This document shows positions 9,709 through 19,392 of a DNA stretch of 64,000 bases, piece by piece. The stretch is taken from contig NC_015559.1 of the NCBI RefSeq assembly GCF_000214215.1, forward strand, positions 3,087,001 through 3,151,000, read 5' to 3'. This stretch comes from Marinomonas posidonica IVIA-Po-181 (GTDB lineage: Bacteria; Pseudomonadota; Gammaproteobacteria; Pseudomonadales; Marinomonadaceae). The translations under genes and the position numbers were made by a program. The first letter of the stretch is position 1. The number at the start of each line of letters is the position of its first letter. The notes beneath the pieces are model-generated. The model saw only the letters and a list, made by a program, of their open reading frames with translations. It searched no databases and was not told the origin of the DNA.

Positions 9709-11685
9709 TTACCTCATAATCCCAAGCAAGGTCTCAAACGTCGTTCGAGCCGCAGTGACTACTTGCGCAGATGCTGAATAAGATTGTTGGTACTTTAATA
9801 AGTTCACCGCCTCTTCATCTAAACTGACTGCAGACAGCCTATCACGACGTGCAACGCTTTCATCCATCACTATTTTGGAAGCATCGGCATGACCTTCCAC
9901 TTCAGCTGTTTTACTACCAACATAAGATATAAAACCTGAAAATGCCTTCATTAGAGTCGCTTTACCTGCTACTAAACCTTTAGTTTGTAAGTCAGCAAGT
10001 GCAAGGCCATTAAAATTATCAGAGACTCCCAAGTTCTCTGTCGTAATAGTAAACTCATCTCCGCGCTTGGGCTTTGAAGAAACCGATACCTCAAAACCAG
10101 CCTCTTCTGCTAAACCCGCTTGTTCAAGTAACTTCGTATACTGAGTTACATTACTAACCGAAGCAATCTCAACTCCAGATGCATCTCTTACAACGTAGGA
10201 ACTCGGTGATGTAAAGTAAATTTGATGTGGTGCACTTGGATAAAGGCTTCCATCAGATGAAAAGGCCGAAGTGCCTGAATTTGTATTCGTAACAGATGTT
10301 AATGATATACGCGAATCGGATAAATTATCTGAGCTTGTATTTACTACTAGAGGAGCACCTAGGGCTAACGCCTCACCATTTTTCGCAAACATGGATAGAC
10401 TAGTAGCGGCACCTTCTGTTGGCGTAAAGCGAAACACATCATCCCCATCAATCTCCTCAATATCCGCTAAACTCAAATCAAGACCAAGCTCAGCGATATT
10501 AAAATAGCCATGACTGTCTTTTACCAAGTTGTCTGGATTAAATGTAACAGGTTGATCAACATATTTTCCATTAAGGTCTATTGTCTTAATGACAAAATGA
10601 TCACTATCAGTACGAGTCAACTCAAACGTATTCTTAGACACTTTACTAGATTGACCATCAGCAACTTTTACTGAGATATTTTCTGCTTTATGGAGGTTCT
10701 CTAATGATGAATAGACCTGGACTTTACCTAAAGTAAATAGATTCTGGCCAAACTCACCATTGGCATCAATGCCCTTTTTATTTTGAGTATTCATTGCATC
10801 AGCTAATGATATGGCATGTTGACCTAATGTTCTGTCAGCATACACACTAAATTCTGTGCGATAGTCAATTAAACCACCAAGACTCCCCCCTAAATTTTCA
10901 GTTTTTAAACCGACTTCATAATCACCAAAGCTAACACTCAAGTCTACTTTTTTAGGGTCAAGAGCATTAGGACGAATCATTAGCTCCGTTGTAGTTTTAT
11001 CCATTACTAAGGGTTGTCCGTTCGCTAACTGAACTGTCATTAACCCATCTTTATTAAACTGGATACTAACGTCTAGATACTTAGATAATTTTTTTGCTAA
11101 TAATTCCTGCTGATCACGCAATTCATTAGCTGGCGAAATAGAAAAAGTTTCATTTTTTAAAATCGCCTTATTTAAATTCGATATTTCTGACGTTATGGCA
11201 TTTAAGTCATCAAGTGATGAAGCTAACTGCTCATCAATCAGCCCCTCTTGGTCACTAACAATTCCTGATAATACTTGATATTGCTGTACCAAATTTTCAA
11301 GACTCGAATAAGCTAACCCTCGTAGAGAAGAAGAAGTAGGGTCATTGTTTACTGCCTGCAAGGCGTCAAACGAATTATTAAGATAGGTGTTTAGAGAAAT
11401 GCTGTCTTCAGCCAATAAATTATCTGAAGTTGAAATCATGGAAAGATAAGCGTCATAGTAGGAATGCTTAGCAGTATCGGTACGCACCTGTTGACTAACA
11501 AAATTATCCACAAGACGAGATGTATCACGAATCACAACACCGCCCACAGGGGAGCTTACCGTGTCGGTTCTTTGACGGCTGTAACCTTCTGTATCCACAT
11601 TGGTTGTATTTTGCCCCGTAGTATTAATACGTGCATTACTGGACAAGAGTCCAGTCAAACCAACCGAATATAAATTTGAGCTCAT
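9709..11685 (-). CDS. flgK: Flagellar hook-associated protein FlgK
   Basis: First hook-filament junction protein; 658 residues from the chosen start. The N-terminus MSSNLYSVGLTGLLSSNARI and the C-terminus (VNLLKYQQSYSASAQVV followed by TTFETLLGI) are the conserved FlgK ends that form the D0 coiled coil. An upstream in-frame GTG exists at 11694, but the ATG at 11685 gives the canonical FlgK beginning and has AGAGG 8 bases upstream, so I use it. A gap of 113 bases separates it from flgJ. A partial TAAAG-type -35 box lies in that gap, without a correctly spaced -10. FlgK is exported by the flagellar apparatus, usually with FlgN (23101-23580) as chaperone. Confidence 0.96.
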   Translation of the reverse strand: MSSNLYSVGLTGLLSSNARINTTGQNTTNVDTEGYSRQRTDTVSSPVGGVVIRDTSRLVDNFVSQQVRTDTAKHSYYDAYLSMISTSDNLLAEDSISLNTYLNNSFDALQAVNNDPTSSSLRGLAYSSLENLVQQYQVLSGIVSDQEGLIDEQLASSLDDLNAITSEISNLNKAILKNETFSISPANELRDQQELLAKKLSKYLDVSIQFNKDGLMTVQLANGQPLVMDKTTTELMIRPNALDPKKVDLSVSFGDYEVGLKTENLGGSLGGLIDYRTEFSVYADRTLGQHAISLADAMNTQNKKGIDANGEFGQNLFTLGKVQVYSSLENLHKAENISVKVADGQSSKVSKNTFELTRTDSDHFVIKTIDLNGKYVDQPVTFNPDNLVKDSHGYFNIAELGLDLSLADIEEIDGDDVFRFTPTEGAATSLSMFAKNGEALALGAPLVVNTSSDNLSDSRISLTSVTNTNSGTSAFSSDGSLYPSAPHQIYFTSPSSYVVRDASGVEIASVSNVTQYTKLLEQAGLAEEAGFEVSVSSKPKRGDEFTITTENLGVSDNFNGLALADLQTKGLVAGKATLMKAFSGFISYVGSKTAEVEGHADASKIVMDESVARRDRLSAVSLDEEAVNLLKYQQSYSASAQVVTAARTTFETLLGIMR

Positions 11686-11798
11686 AGCCCACACCTCTAG
11701 CCTTAGTTTAAATTCGCTTAAAGACGCAAAAAATCGCCTCTAAGAACTAGAGAATGCAAGAACTTTACCAATAGTGTTTTTTCAGCGAGAATATTTTT

Positions 11799-12779
11799 CT
11801 AAAGTCGCTCAAACCACTGACTGGACAATATGTTATCTATCTTATCTGCGTACTTAGGATCGGTTGCATACCCCCCAGCTTGCAGAGATGCGGCAAACTT
11901 TGACGTATCCTCCCCAGCGCCAAGGGCATCTTTATACCGCTCACTTGAACTCAGAAAATCCGCATAGTCATCAAAGCTTTGCGCAAAAGAGTCATAAGCT
12001 CGAAAAGCCGCTTTCTCACGCTGTGCTACACCATTTCGAAACTCTAACGTATTGACCACAGCGCGATCACCAGACCAACGTGTGTCCGCTTTTATACCAA
12101 ATAAGTTAAAACTTGCCGTACCATCTTCTTTTGCTATTGGATACTTGCCCCAACCCGTTTCAAGGGCCGCTTGCGCCAGAATCGCTTTTGGATTAACACC
12201 CAATTCGTCGCCAGCTTTTTGAGCATGAGGCCACAAGGTTTCAACAAACTCTTGCGGTGACTCAAACACCACAGAAAGCGCCGACGGAGCTTTCGCTATT
12301 GATAGCGGAGGCGTCTCATCTTGCTCTTGAATAGATTGAATAAAATCGGATGAAGCACGTTTAGCCAACGCTTGAATACGCAACATATCTTGTTTGGCCA
12401 CTTGATTTAGGAAATTTGTATCCTCTGTACCACCATTAGAGGACGAGGGCAGGCTCACCCGGTTTTGCTGTTGAGTTTGATATTGGCGTATCAAGGCATC
12501 GGACAATCCAATCCCCCCAGATTTAGCCATACTCTGCGCCATCTGTGAGTCCATCATTTCTTGATATTGCTTGGTTTGCGTACTGGAAAACAAGCCATCA
12601 CCAATAGCTTCATTAGTACTGCGCATGTTCTTTAGCAGCATATTAATGAAAATCGACTCAAACTGCTGAGCCACTTCTTTCAAGGCGGAATCAGGGTCTT
12701 TTTTCGCCTTAGTTTTCAAATCCGTTAAGGACGAAAAGTCAGCAAAAAAATCTTGTTTTGGAGGAATTGAGTTCATCAT
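11799..12779 (-). CDS. flgJ: Flagellar rod assembly protein / peptidoglycan hydrolase FlgJ
   Basis: Two-domain protein of 326 residues. The N-terminal rod-binding domain (about 1-110) contains AQQFESIFINMLLKNMR, typical of the FlgJ rod-cap part. The C-terminal half (about 175-326) is a glucosaminidase-type peptidoglycan hydrolase with ILAQAALETGWGKYP, in which the Glu after AL is the expected catalytic residue. It locally opens the murein so the rod can pass. The two ATG codons in tandem at the start (12779 and 12776) cannot be separated by ribosome-site strength. The gene lies 3 bases after flgI. Confidence 0.95.
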   Translation of the reverse strand: MMNSIPPKQDFFADFSSLTDLKTKAKKDPDSALKEVAQQFESIFINMLLKNMRSTNEAIGDGLFSSTQTKQYQEMMDSQMAQSMAKSGGIGLSDALIRQYQTQQQNRVSLPSSSNGGTEDTNFLNQVAKQDMLRIQALAKRASSDFIQSIQEQDETPPLSIAKAPSALSVVFESPQEFVETLWPHAQKAGDELGVNPKAILAQAALETGWGKYPIAKEDGTASFNLFGIKADTRWSGDRAVVNTLEFRNGVAQREKAAFRAYDSFAQSFDDYADFLSSSERYKDALGAGEDTSKFAASLQAGGYATDPKYADKIDNILSSQWFERL

Positions 12780-12782
12780 GAT

Positions 12783-13871
12783 TTAAATCACTACCAGATC
12801 CGCATTGATAGCCCCAGCCTGTTTTAGCCCCTCAAGGATAGCCATCACATCACCAGGTGCTGCCCCTACCTGATTGACAGCGCGTACTATGTCATTCAAA
12901 GAAGCTCCGGGATCAAACATAAACATATGGCCACTATCGTCAGCAATCTCAATTCCTGCACGTGGGGAGACTATGGTTTCCCCTCCGGTCACCTCGCCAT
13001 CTTGACCGACTTGCGGGGGCTCTTCAGTAATCGTAACCGTTAAACTGCCATGAGTAATGGCGGCAGGAGAAACCTTCACATGTTGACCAATAATAATGGT
13101 GCCGGTTCTGGAGTTCACAACGATGCGAGCCCGCTCTTCCGCCACATCCACTTCCAAATTTTCTAAGATAGAGAGAAAAGTCACACGCTGACTGGGGTCA
13201 CGAGGGGCCGACACACGGATAGACGTAGCGTCTAGTGTGGTGGCAACACCTTGTCCAAGCAAGTCATTGATTTTATCTGAGACATGTTTCGCTGTGGTAA
13301 AGTCAGGCCGATTCAAATTAAAGGTCAGCGTGTCGCCACGGTTAAAACTGCTCGGGACAATACGTTCCACGCTAGCACCATTTGGAATTCGACCAACCGT
13401 GGGCACATTACCTGAAGTACGAGAACCGTCAGCACCATTGCCTCCTAAACCGCCCACCACAACATTACCCTGAGCAATTGCGTAAACAGCGCCATCTGCG
13501 CCTTTTAACGTGGATAACAGTAAGGTGCCACCACTTAAGGCACTGGCATTACCAATGGAAGACGTTGTCACATCAATTTTCTGACCAGGTTTAGAAAAAG
13601 CGGGCAAAGTCGCCGTCAATGAAACCGCCGCCACATTTTTAGACGTCGCACTCACCCCTTCCGGTAAGGTCACACCAAAACGCGATAACATGCTAGCAAA
13701 ACTTTGATTTGTAAAGGGTGTGCTATCGCCCGTACCATTGAGGCCAATCACCAAGCCATAACCAAATAATTGGTTATCTCGAACACCTTGTACACTTGCG
13801 ATGTCTTTCAGACGCTCTGCCTGAGCCGATACTGACAAGAACCAAACGATCATTAATGCAAAATACTTCAT
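12783..13871 (-). CDS. flgI: Flagellar P-ring protein FlgI
   Basis: Periplasmic P-ring subunit, 362 residues, forming the bushing around the rod in the peptidoglycan layer. It has a Sec signal peptide (about residues 1-18, [18 protein letters not shown]) followed by mature FlgI sequence: [20 protein letters not shown] and [19 protein letters not shown] near the N-terminus, and the usual end with [20 protein letters not shown]. Length is normal for the family. It sits between flgH and flgJ in conserved order. Confidence 0.97.
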   Translation of the reverse strand: MKYFALMIVWFLSVSAQAERLKDIASVQGVRDNQLFGYGLVIGLNGTGDSTPFTNQSFASMLSRFGVTLPEGVSATSKNVAAVSLTATLPAFSKPGQKIDVTTSSIGNASALSGGTLLLSTLKGADGAVYAIAQGNVVVGGLGGNGADGSRTSGNVPTVGRIPNGASVERIVPSSFNRGDTLTFNLNRPDFTTAKHVSDKINDLLGQGVATTLDATSIRVSAPRDPSQRVTFLSILENLEVDVAEERARIVVNSRTGTIIIGQHVKVSPAAITHGSLTVTITEEPPQVGQDGEVTGGETIVSPRAGIEIADDSGHMFMFDPGASLNDIVRAVNQVGAAPGDVMAILEGLKQAGAINADLVVI

Positions 13872-13922
13872 TCAATCACCTATTGTGAGAAACCCATCGT
13901 TTCTCAATTTCAACCTTCAAGA

Positions 13923-14771
13923 TTAATAAGGCATATCTCGAGTATTTAATAAACGGCTTACCCAACCTTGCTCACTGCCCGCGGCGACTTCACCAGTGCC
14001 AGAGTAAGTAATCCTGGCGTCCGCAACACGCTGGGATTCAACAGTATTGTCTGGGGATATGTCTTGTTTACGCACTAATCCAGAAAAACGAATGTACTCA
14101 TCCCCTTGATTTAAACGTAGCCATTTTTCACCCCTCACCGCCAACAGACCATTTGAGTATGCCTTGTATACGGTTACCGTTATCGTACCACTTAAACTGT
14201 TATTCTGGTTAGCTGAAGCATTACCGGAGAAATCGGTTCCTTGCTGCGGCAATGTCGTATCCATCCTTAACTCCTGCCCCAGCACAGTCGGGTTTTCAAT
14301 GGTCGCTGATGATGATTTAGAGACTGTCGCCCCATTGGCTTTATTCGAAGTCGTTGTTTCATTGAGGTTGATCGTCAATATATCACCGACCTTACTGGCT
14401 TTTTGATCACCAAAAAAGACATCCCCCATACCTGCTTGATAAATGCCACCTGTTGGCGCTTGAGCCGAGCCCATGCCATTATCATAAATAGGCGTATAAT
14501 ATGGGTCATCTTGCTGGATCGCCTCAGTAACCTCTGGCCCATTCAAGGGATCATTCGGGTCGGGGACAAATCCTTTACGATCTTCTTCTGCTGGCGTATC
14601 TTCTGACGCGTCATCATCTTCATCTGTTACGGCATCCACCACCGCATCGGCTACCGCACCCGCCGCACCCGCCGCGGCGGCATTCGCAACGGCCTGCTGA
14701 TCGATGTCCCAAGTTAAACAGCCTGTTAAGCAGAAACTGAGTGAGGCCAACAGAAAAAGTTTTATCTTCAT
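13923..14771 (-). CDS. flgH: Flagellar L-ring lipoprotein FlgH
   Basis: Outer-membrane L-ring subunit, 282 residues, longer than the usual 220-240. A lipoprotein signal ends in the lipobox LTGC, with Cys18 as the lipidation site. Residues about 26-66 form an Ala-rich then Asp/Glu-rich stretch (AAAAGAAGAVADAVVDAV followed by TDEDDDASEDTPAEED) that I do not expect in FlgH. From about residue 110 the sequence is typical: VGDILTINLNETTTSNKANG and the C-terminal QRVADARITYSGTGEV. It lies 15 bases before flgG's stop-side neighbour and 51 bases from flgI. Confidence 0.95.
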   Translation of the reverse strand: MKIKLFLLASLSFCLTGCLTWDIDQQAVANAAAAGAAGAVADAVVDAVTDEDDDASEDTPAEEDRKGFVPDPNDPLNGPEVTEAIQQDDPYYTPIYDNGMGSAQAPTGGIYQAGMGDVFFGDQKASKVGDILTINLNETTTSNKANGATVSKSSSATIENPTVLGQELRMDTTLPQQGTDFSGNASANQNNSLSGTITVTVYKAYSNGLLAVRGEKWLRLNQGDEYIRFSGLVRKQDISPDNTVESQRVADARITYSGTGEVAAGSEQGWVSRLLNTRDMPY

Positions 14772-14786
14772 TCTTAATTACTCTTG

Positions 14787-15572
14787 TTATAACTGCTGAA
14801 TCGCAAAGCTCATCATGCCATCAGCAGAGGCGATGACTTTCGAATTCATCTCATAAGCTCGCTGTGTCGTAATCATGTTCACAAGCTCTTCAATCGAATT
14901 CACATTGGATGCTTCCAACATACCTTGACCCAAAGTTCCCAGAGAATCCTCTCCCGGCGCGCCCACAATTGGTGGCCCACTGGCATTGGTTTCAGTGAAA
15001 ATATTCTGACCTGCTGCGCCTAAACCAGTTGGGTTAATAAAGCCCGCTATATTGATCGCCCCTACTTCTTGAGGGTCAGCCTCCCCACTCATTCTCACAG
15101 AAACCACACCATCATCCGACACAATAATTTCTATCGCATTAGGATCAATTTGAATGCCAGGTTCTAACACCATACCACCTGAGGTCGATATGAGCCCCTC
15201 ACTGTTCAGCTGGAAGCTACCATCGCGAGTGTACGCAACGGTGCCATCAGGTTGTAAAACTTGAAAAAAACCCTTGCCTTGGATAGCAATGTCTAATTGT
15301 CTATCCGTCATGTTGTAATCGCCATTAGAAAAGTCTTTCTGCGTCGCACCGACTTTTACCCCCGTCCCTAATTGCAACCCAGATGGCAATTCAGCATTTT
15401 GAGCACTTAAGCCACCCGGAGCTCGAACCGTTTTATACATTAGGTCTTCAAAGACAGCTCGATCTTTTTTAAAGGCGGTAGTCGATACGTTTGCCAAGTT
15501 GTTGGCAACCGTATTCAATTGTTTGTCCATTGCGCTTAAGCCAGTTTTACTTACCCATAATGCCGAATTCAT
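14787..15572 (-). CDS. flgG: Flagellar distal rod protein FlgG
   Basis: Distal rod subunit, 261 residues, the normal family length. It starts MNSALWVSKTGLSAMDKQL with the LNTVANNLANVSTTAFKKDR motif that defines the flg rod/hook family. It contains the FlgG-specific stretch of about residues 40-65 and ends with SIEELVNMITTQRAYEMNSK. A GGAG site lies 5 bases ahead of the ATG. It is followed by flgH after 15 bases and preceded by flgF. Confidence 0.97.
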   Translation of the reverse strand: MNSALWVSKTGLSAMDKQLNTVANNLANVSTTAFKKDRAVFEDLMYKTVRAPGGLSAQNAELPSGLQLGTGVKVGATQKDFSNGDYNMTDRQLDIAIQGKGFFQVLQPDGTVAYTRDGSFQLNSEGLISTSGGMVLEPGIQIDPNAIEIIVSDDGVVSVRMSGEADPQEVGAINIAGFINPTGLGAAGQNIFTETNASGPPIVGAPGEDSLGTLGQGMLEASNVNSIEELVNMITTQRAYEMNSKVIASADGMMSFAIQQL

Positions 15573-15637
15573 AACCGCTCCATTCTTTCTGTCAATCTAT
15601 GCTTACTATTGGTATGCACGCTTAAATGTCATCTTTG

Positions 15638-16381
15638 TTAAGCGGTACGTTGTAATATTCGTGCCGATGAATTGGCATTCTCTCTTACCGTATCCATCAT
15701 TTTTACATTCATTTCGAAACGTCGTGCCAAATTCATAATGTGCGTCATTTCCTCAACAGCATTCACATTACTGCCTTCAATAAAACCACTAACTAATTGC
15801 ACATTTAAATCGGCCTCTAAAAACTGGCCATCTCGAGTATGGATCAAACCGTCTTGCCCCTTACGAAGATTCTGAGGGTCTGGATTGACCAACTTAATCT
15901 GGTTAATCACCGCCACTTCATTTGCGGCTCCACCTTGAGGAACAACTGAAATAGAGCCATCGGCCATAATATTGATATTATCGACAGGCGGAAGAAAAAT
16001 TGGTCCACCAACACCAGCTACTGGCAAACCTCGTCCTGTTACCAGTTGCCCTGCGGCATTTATTTGCAAATCACCAGCACGGGTATAAGCCTCTTGCCCC
16101 ATCTCATCGTAGACCGTCATAAAACCATCACCGCTAATGGCCACATCCAAATTACGATCCGTTTGAATCATGTCACCTTGTGTGTATCGCGTCGCTGGGT
16201 TCTCTGTCATCGCATACACACGACTGGGGTAATAGTCCCCATATACTTGCATTGAACGCGCCTGCTCAAAATCTGATCGAAAGCCCGTCGTATTCACATT
16301 GGCTAAATTATTCGCATGAATTGCTTGAGCATTCATGGTCTGAACACCACCGCTCATTGCCAAATATAATGCTTTATCCAT
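15638..16381 (-). CDS. flgF: Flagellar proximal rod protein FlgF
   Basis: Proximal rod subunit, 247 residues. Typical start MDKALYLAMSGGVQTMNAQ and AIHANNLANVNTTGFRSDF, and C-terminal NAVEEMTHIMNLARRFEMNV. An in-frame TTG exists at 16393, but the ATG at 16381 has GGAG 6 bases upstream and gives the canonical beginning. It is the first gene after the terminator that follows flgE, and it has its own sigma-54-like promoter, so it probably starts the flgFGHIJKL transcript. Confidence 0.95.
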   Translation of the reverse strand: MDKALYLAMSGGVQTMNAQAIHANNLANVNTTGFRSDFEQARSMQVYGDYYPSRVYAMTENPATRYTQGDMIQTDRNLDVAISGDGFMTVYDEMGQEAYTRAGDLQINAAGQLVTGRGLPVAGVGGPIFLPPVDNINIMADGSISVVPQGGAANEVAVINQIKLVNPDPQNLRKGQDGLIHTRDGQFLEADLNVQLVSGFIEGSNVNAVEEMTHIMNLARRFEMNVKMMDTVRENANSSARILQRTA

Positions 16382-16423
16382 TGCCCACTCCAAACAAAAA
16401 TCAGGTTATCTAGATAAGGCTCT

Positions 16424-16440
16424 TACAAGATTCATACCAA
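16424..16440 (-). promoter_or_regulatory. Candidate sigma-54 promoter of flgFGHIJKL
   Basis: Minus strand reads TTGGTATGAATCTTGTA: GG and the -12 dinucleotide are separated by exactly 10 bases, and TGG and TTG are conserved. The -12 element is GT rather than GC, so the match to TGGCACG-N4-TTGCW is imperfect. Placement just past the flgE terminator and about 45 bases before flgF supports it. Confidence 0.55.
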
Positions 16441-16454
16441 CTTAAAAAAGGCAC

Positions 16455-16487
16455 AAAAAAAAGCCGAAGCAAACAAACTGCTTCGGC
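16455..16487 (-). terminator. Rho-independent terminator after flgE
   Basis: A 9-bp perfect stem (GCCGAAGCA at 16463-16471 with TGCTTCGGC at 16479-16487), 7-base loop, then eight T on the minus strand. It separates flgBCDE from flgFGHIJKL. Confidence 0.92.
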
Positions 16488-16511
16488 CATAAAACTTCTC
16501 TCTCCAGAAAA

Positions 16512-18209
16512 TTAACGAAGGTTAATGATCGTCTGCGTGACAGTATTTTCTGTTTCTAATGTTTTACTGTTCGCTTGGTAATTACGCTGTGCCTCAATAA
16601 GAGAGACCAGTTCAGACGTCAGATCAACGTTAGATTCTTCTAACGCCCCCCCTTGGATTTTCCCTAATGTTCCACTGTTTGGACGACCAATATCAGCGGC
16701 ACCAGATCCTTTACTCGCCAACCATGACGTATGCCCAGACGGTATCAAACCGTCTGTACTATCGAAAGAGGCTAAAGCAATCTGGCCAAGTGTTGCCGTT
16801 TGTTGGTTAGTATAACTGGCAACTAGGAAACCATCGCTATCAAAAGACACCCCTTGCAGCTCACCAGCCGAAAAGCCATCCTGCTCAAAGGTATCAGAAT
16901 TTTCTAAAGCAAATTGAGTCGAACCCACTAAATCCAGTGGCGCAATTTTACCGCGATTAGTTGGATCCAAGCCGACAATTTCAAGGTTAATAGGTTGAGC
17001 CACTTCAAAAGGCGGCAAACCACGGTAAGCCCCCATTAAATTACCCGCTGCATCAAAACTTACAGCCGTGTCCTTTTCTAAAAAACGAGTATCTTCACCC
17101 GTCAGAGGATCTTTAAATGTCTCTTCACCATCAACCGTGATTCTCATCTCATAGGTATTATTTTCACCTTGCTTAATAAAGTAATAACCCATCGTATGAG
17201 GTTCACCTAAGGAGTCATAAATACTTCGAGTATTACCATAGGTATAGGTTTCAGGACTTAACGGATCAAACGCTTCACGTGCTACAGAGCTAGGATCTCG
17301 CACATTAGTTGCTTCAAGCGTCGACGTTAAGGCCATCCCACCCAAGGTTCCAGTCACAGTAATCGGAGCTTTCGTTCCTGCCTCAATGTCAGTAACGCCT
17401 GGATTAGCCGCTCCCAGGTAGAGCAACTCAAAAGGCGCTTCATTGATACCATCACCATTGAAATCTTCACCCGCTTCAGCCGAGTTATAGGTCGCATAGG
17501 TTTCACCAAGGAAAGCCGCGCCCGTATCATCAGTGATATTACCGTCTACAGTGGCGTGCACTCGATAGGTATTTGGTAACTCACTTTTCGCATAATAATA
17601 GGTAACGATGTGGGTATTACCTTCAGCGTCTGCCACACCCTGTGTTTGGGTATAATTGTAAGTATCAGGATTAAGTGGATCGAAATCTTCCTTTATGAAC
17701 GGCGGCACATCGTCACTGTTAGAGTTAAGATTGACCTGCAACTCCATTTCCGTAGTCGCTTCAGGAGAAATACGATCGGTCGGAATCTTCAAATCATCCA
17801 AGTTACCACCCACCACACCTTCCACGGCATTAAAGCCTTGAACATGACTACCAGTATTGGTTACTAGGAAACCGTTTTCGTCTAATTTGAAGTTACCTGC
17901 TCGTGTATAGGATTGGGCAATCCCAGCATCCAAAACAAAAAAGCCACTACCATCAATCGCGAGGTCTAAATTGTTGTCTGTGTAAGACAGGTTACCTGGT
18001 GAAAACTCTTGCGCCACCTTACTCACGCTCACACCGGAACCAATGCTATTACCACTACCCGCACCTAATACACTGGTATTGTATAGGTCATCAAATTCAA
18101 TTCTCGATTTCTTAAAGCCCGTGGTATCAGCGTTGGCAATATTATTACCTGTAACACCTAAATAATCAGCCGAGGCTTTAATGCCAGACAGTGCAGTATT
18201 AAATCCCAT
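16512..18209 (-). CDS. flgE: Flagellar hook protein FlgE with internal duplication
   Basis: Hook subunit, 565 residues; many gammaproteobacterial FlgE proteins are 400-470. The N-terminus MGFNTALSGIKASADYLGVT with GNNIANADTTGFKKSR and the C-terminus ELVSLIEAQRNYQANSKTLE are canonical. The extra length comes from a repeated block: residues about 176-225 (FDPLNPDTYNYTQTQG onwards) and about 314-362 (FDPLSPETYTYGNTRS onwards) align along their whole length, including a DxxGxxHxxxYY core and an NTYxxxxTVDG end. These lie in the surface-exposed hook domain. The gene is followed by a strong terminator and preceded by flgD at 12 bases. Confidence 0.96.
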   Translation of the reverse strand: MGFNTALSGIKASADYLGVTGNNIANADTTGFKKSRIEFDDLYNTSVLGAGSGNSIGSGVSVSKVAQEFSPGNLSYTDNNLDLAIDGSGFFVLDAGIAQSYTRAGNFKLDENGFLVTNTGSHVQGFNAVEGVVGGNLDDLKIPTDRISPEATTEMELQVNLNSNSDDVPPFIKEDFDPLNPDTYNYTQTQGVADAEGNTHIVTYYYAKSELPNTYRVHATVDGNITDDTGAAFLGETYATYNSAEAGEDFNGDGINEAPFELLYLGAANPGVTDIEAGTKAPITVTGTLGGMALTSTLEATNVRDPSSVAREAFDPLSPETYTYGNTRSIYDSLGEPHTMGYYFIKQGENNTYEMRITVDGEETFKDPLTGEDTRFLEKDTAVSFDAAGNLMGAYRGLPPFEVAQPINLEIVGLDPTNRGKIAPLDLVGSTQFALENSDTFEQDGFSAGELQGVSFDSDGFLVASYTNQQTATLGQIALASFDSTDGLIPSGHTSWLASKGSGAADIGRPNSGTLGKIQGGALEESNVDLTSELVSLIEAQRNYQANSKTLETENTVTQTIINLR

Positions 18210-18221
18210 AACGCTCTCCAG

Positions 18222-18926
18222 TTACCCTAAGATTTCTAATTCATTGGTTAATTTAATCTTGCCGTGATTTTCAACGTTCAAGATCGTGCCATCTTCACCA
18301 TTAATAGTGACTCCTTGAATCCGAGTCGGGACTCGAGTTGACATCGACGATGTCTCACCCTGAGCATTGGTTGAAGTGGCGGCAAAACGATATTCACCAG
18401 ACGGCAAAGAATTACCTTCATCGTCTAACTTATCCCAACTGAACTCACCCGTATCCAATGGTGCCGTTCTGACCAGGCTGTTGTTTGAATCATAGATTTT
18501 CAGGACCGCGCTCTTAGACGATTCAGGCACAACGGCTTTCACCACTAAAGGGTCTACACCATCAGTCATCTTCGCCTTATCACCATCCATCAAAATTGAT
18601 TTACCAACCAAGGTGGATGCACTCAATGCCTGATTCGACGTTAACGATGTCGCCATGGTTTCCAGTTGATCCGAAATACTGGTCAATCTTTCCAATGAAC
18701 TGAACTGCGACATTTGTGCCACCATATCGTTCGCATCTTGAGGCGCAGTTGGGTCTTGCCCTTTCAACTGCTCAATATAGAGCTTTAAAAAGACATTCTG
18801 GTCAGCTAACGCGCCTTCTTCCGGCTTCACTTCTGGTTTTTCGATACCGGCTTTCGATTTTGCCGCCTCGGTACCGTATTGTGAAATCAGCCCACCAAGC
18901 CCATTTTTATCAGATATATTTGCCAT
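18222..18926 (-). CDS. flgD: Flagellar hook cap / scaffolding protein FlgD
   Basis: Hook-assembly scaffold, 234 residues. The conserved FlgD segment is present near residues 40-80 (VFLKLYIEQLKGQDPTAPQD followed by NDMVAQMSQFSSLERL). The C-terminal part (about 100-220) looks like the FlgD Ig-like/Tudor-like domain, with SGEYRFAATSTNAQGE. It is needed for hook polymerisation and removed when the hook is complete. It lies between flgC and flgE in the usual order. Confidence 0.96.
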   Translation of the reverse strand: MANISDKNGLGGLISQYGTEAAKSKAGIEKPEVKPEEGALADQNVFLKLYIEQLKGQDPTAPQDANDMVAQMSQFSSLERLTSISDQLETMATSLTSNQALSASTLVGKSILMDGDKAKMTDGVDPLVVKAVVPESSKSAVLKIYDSNNSLVRTAPLDTGEFSWDKLDDEGNSLPSGEYRFAATSTNAQGETSSMSTRVPTRIQGVTINGEDGTILNVENHGKIKLTNELEILG

Positions 18927-18936
18927 CTATCTGCTC

Positions 18937-19392
18937 CTAAGATTGCCCAAGCGTCAGCATTTTTTGCATCATGCTTTTTGCAGAGTTCATAATTTCCACG
19001 TTCGTTTGAAATGATCTGGAAGCCGACATCATGTCCGCCATCTCTTCCATTGGATTAACATTTGGATAAAAAACGTAACCCTCTTCATTCGCCATTGGAT
19101 GATCTGGTTCGTAGCGAGGTTGCAGCGGCGCATCAGATTCCACTATCGCCTGAACTTGCACGCCAACGCCAGCGCCCGTCTCATCCAGTTTAGTATTTTG
19201 CCAACCGCGATCACGCATGCTGTTATTCATCATTTGAGAAAACACTGGCTTGCGAGCACGGTAAGTCTGATCCGCTGAACTGGCCGCACTGTCGACGTTT
19301 GCCATATTACTGGCAATGGTATTCAAACGAACCGTTTGAGCGCTCATTGCCGAGCCAGAAATGGTAAAGATATTACTTAAAGACATCGTCAT
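18937..19392 (-). CDS. flgC: Flagellar proximal rod protein FlgC
   Basis: Proximal rod subunit, 151 residues. It has the rod-family start (SLSNIFTISGSAMSAQTVRL, NTIASNMANVDSAASSADQT) and ends with NPMEEMADMMSASRSFQTNV. The first ATG (19392) overlaps the flgB stop as TAATG, implying translational coupling; a second ATG at 19386 is also possible. The length is near the family norm. Confidence 0.95.
   Translation of the reverse strand: MTMSLSNIFTISGSAMSAQTVRLNTIASNMANVDSAASSADQTYRARKPVFSQMMNNSMRDRGWQNTKLDETGAGVGVQVQAIVESDAPLQPRYEPDHPMANEEGYVFYPNVNPMEEMADMMSASRSFQTNVEIMNSAKSMMQKMLTLGQS

Noticed and set aside
11700-11798. A TAAAGTTC box on the minus strand upstream of flgK considered as a sigma-28 promoter
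   Set aside because: No GCCGATAA-like element occurs 11 bases downstream; the nearest similar sequence is about 21 bases away.
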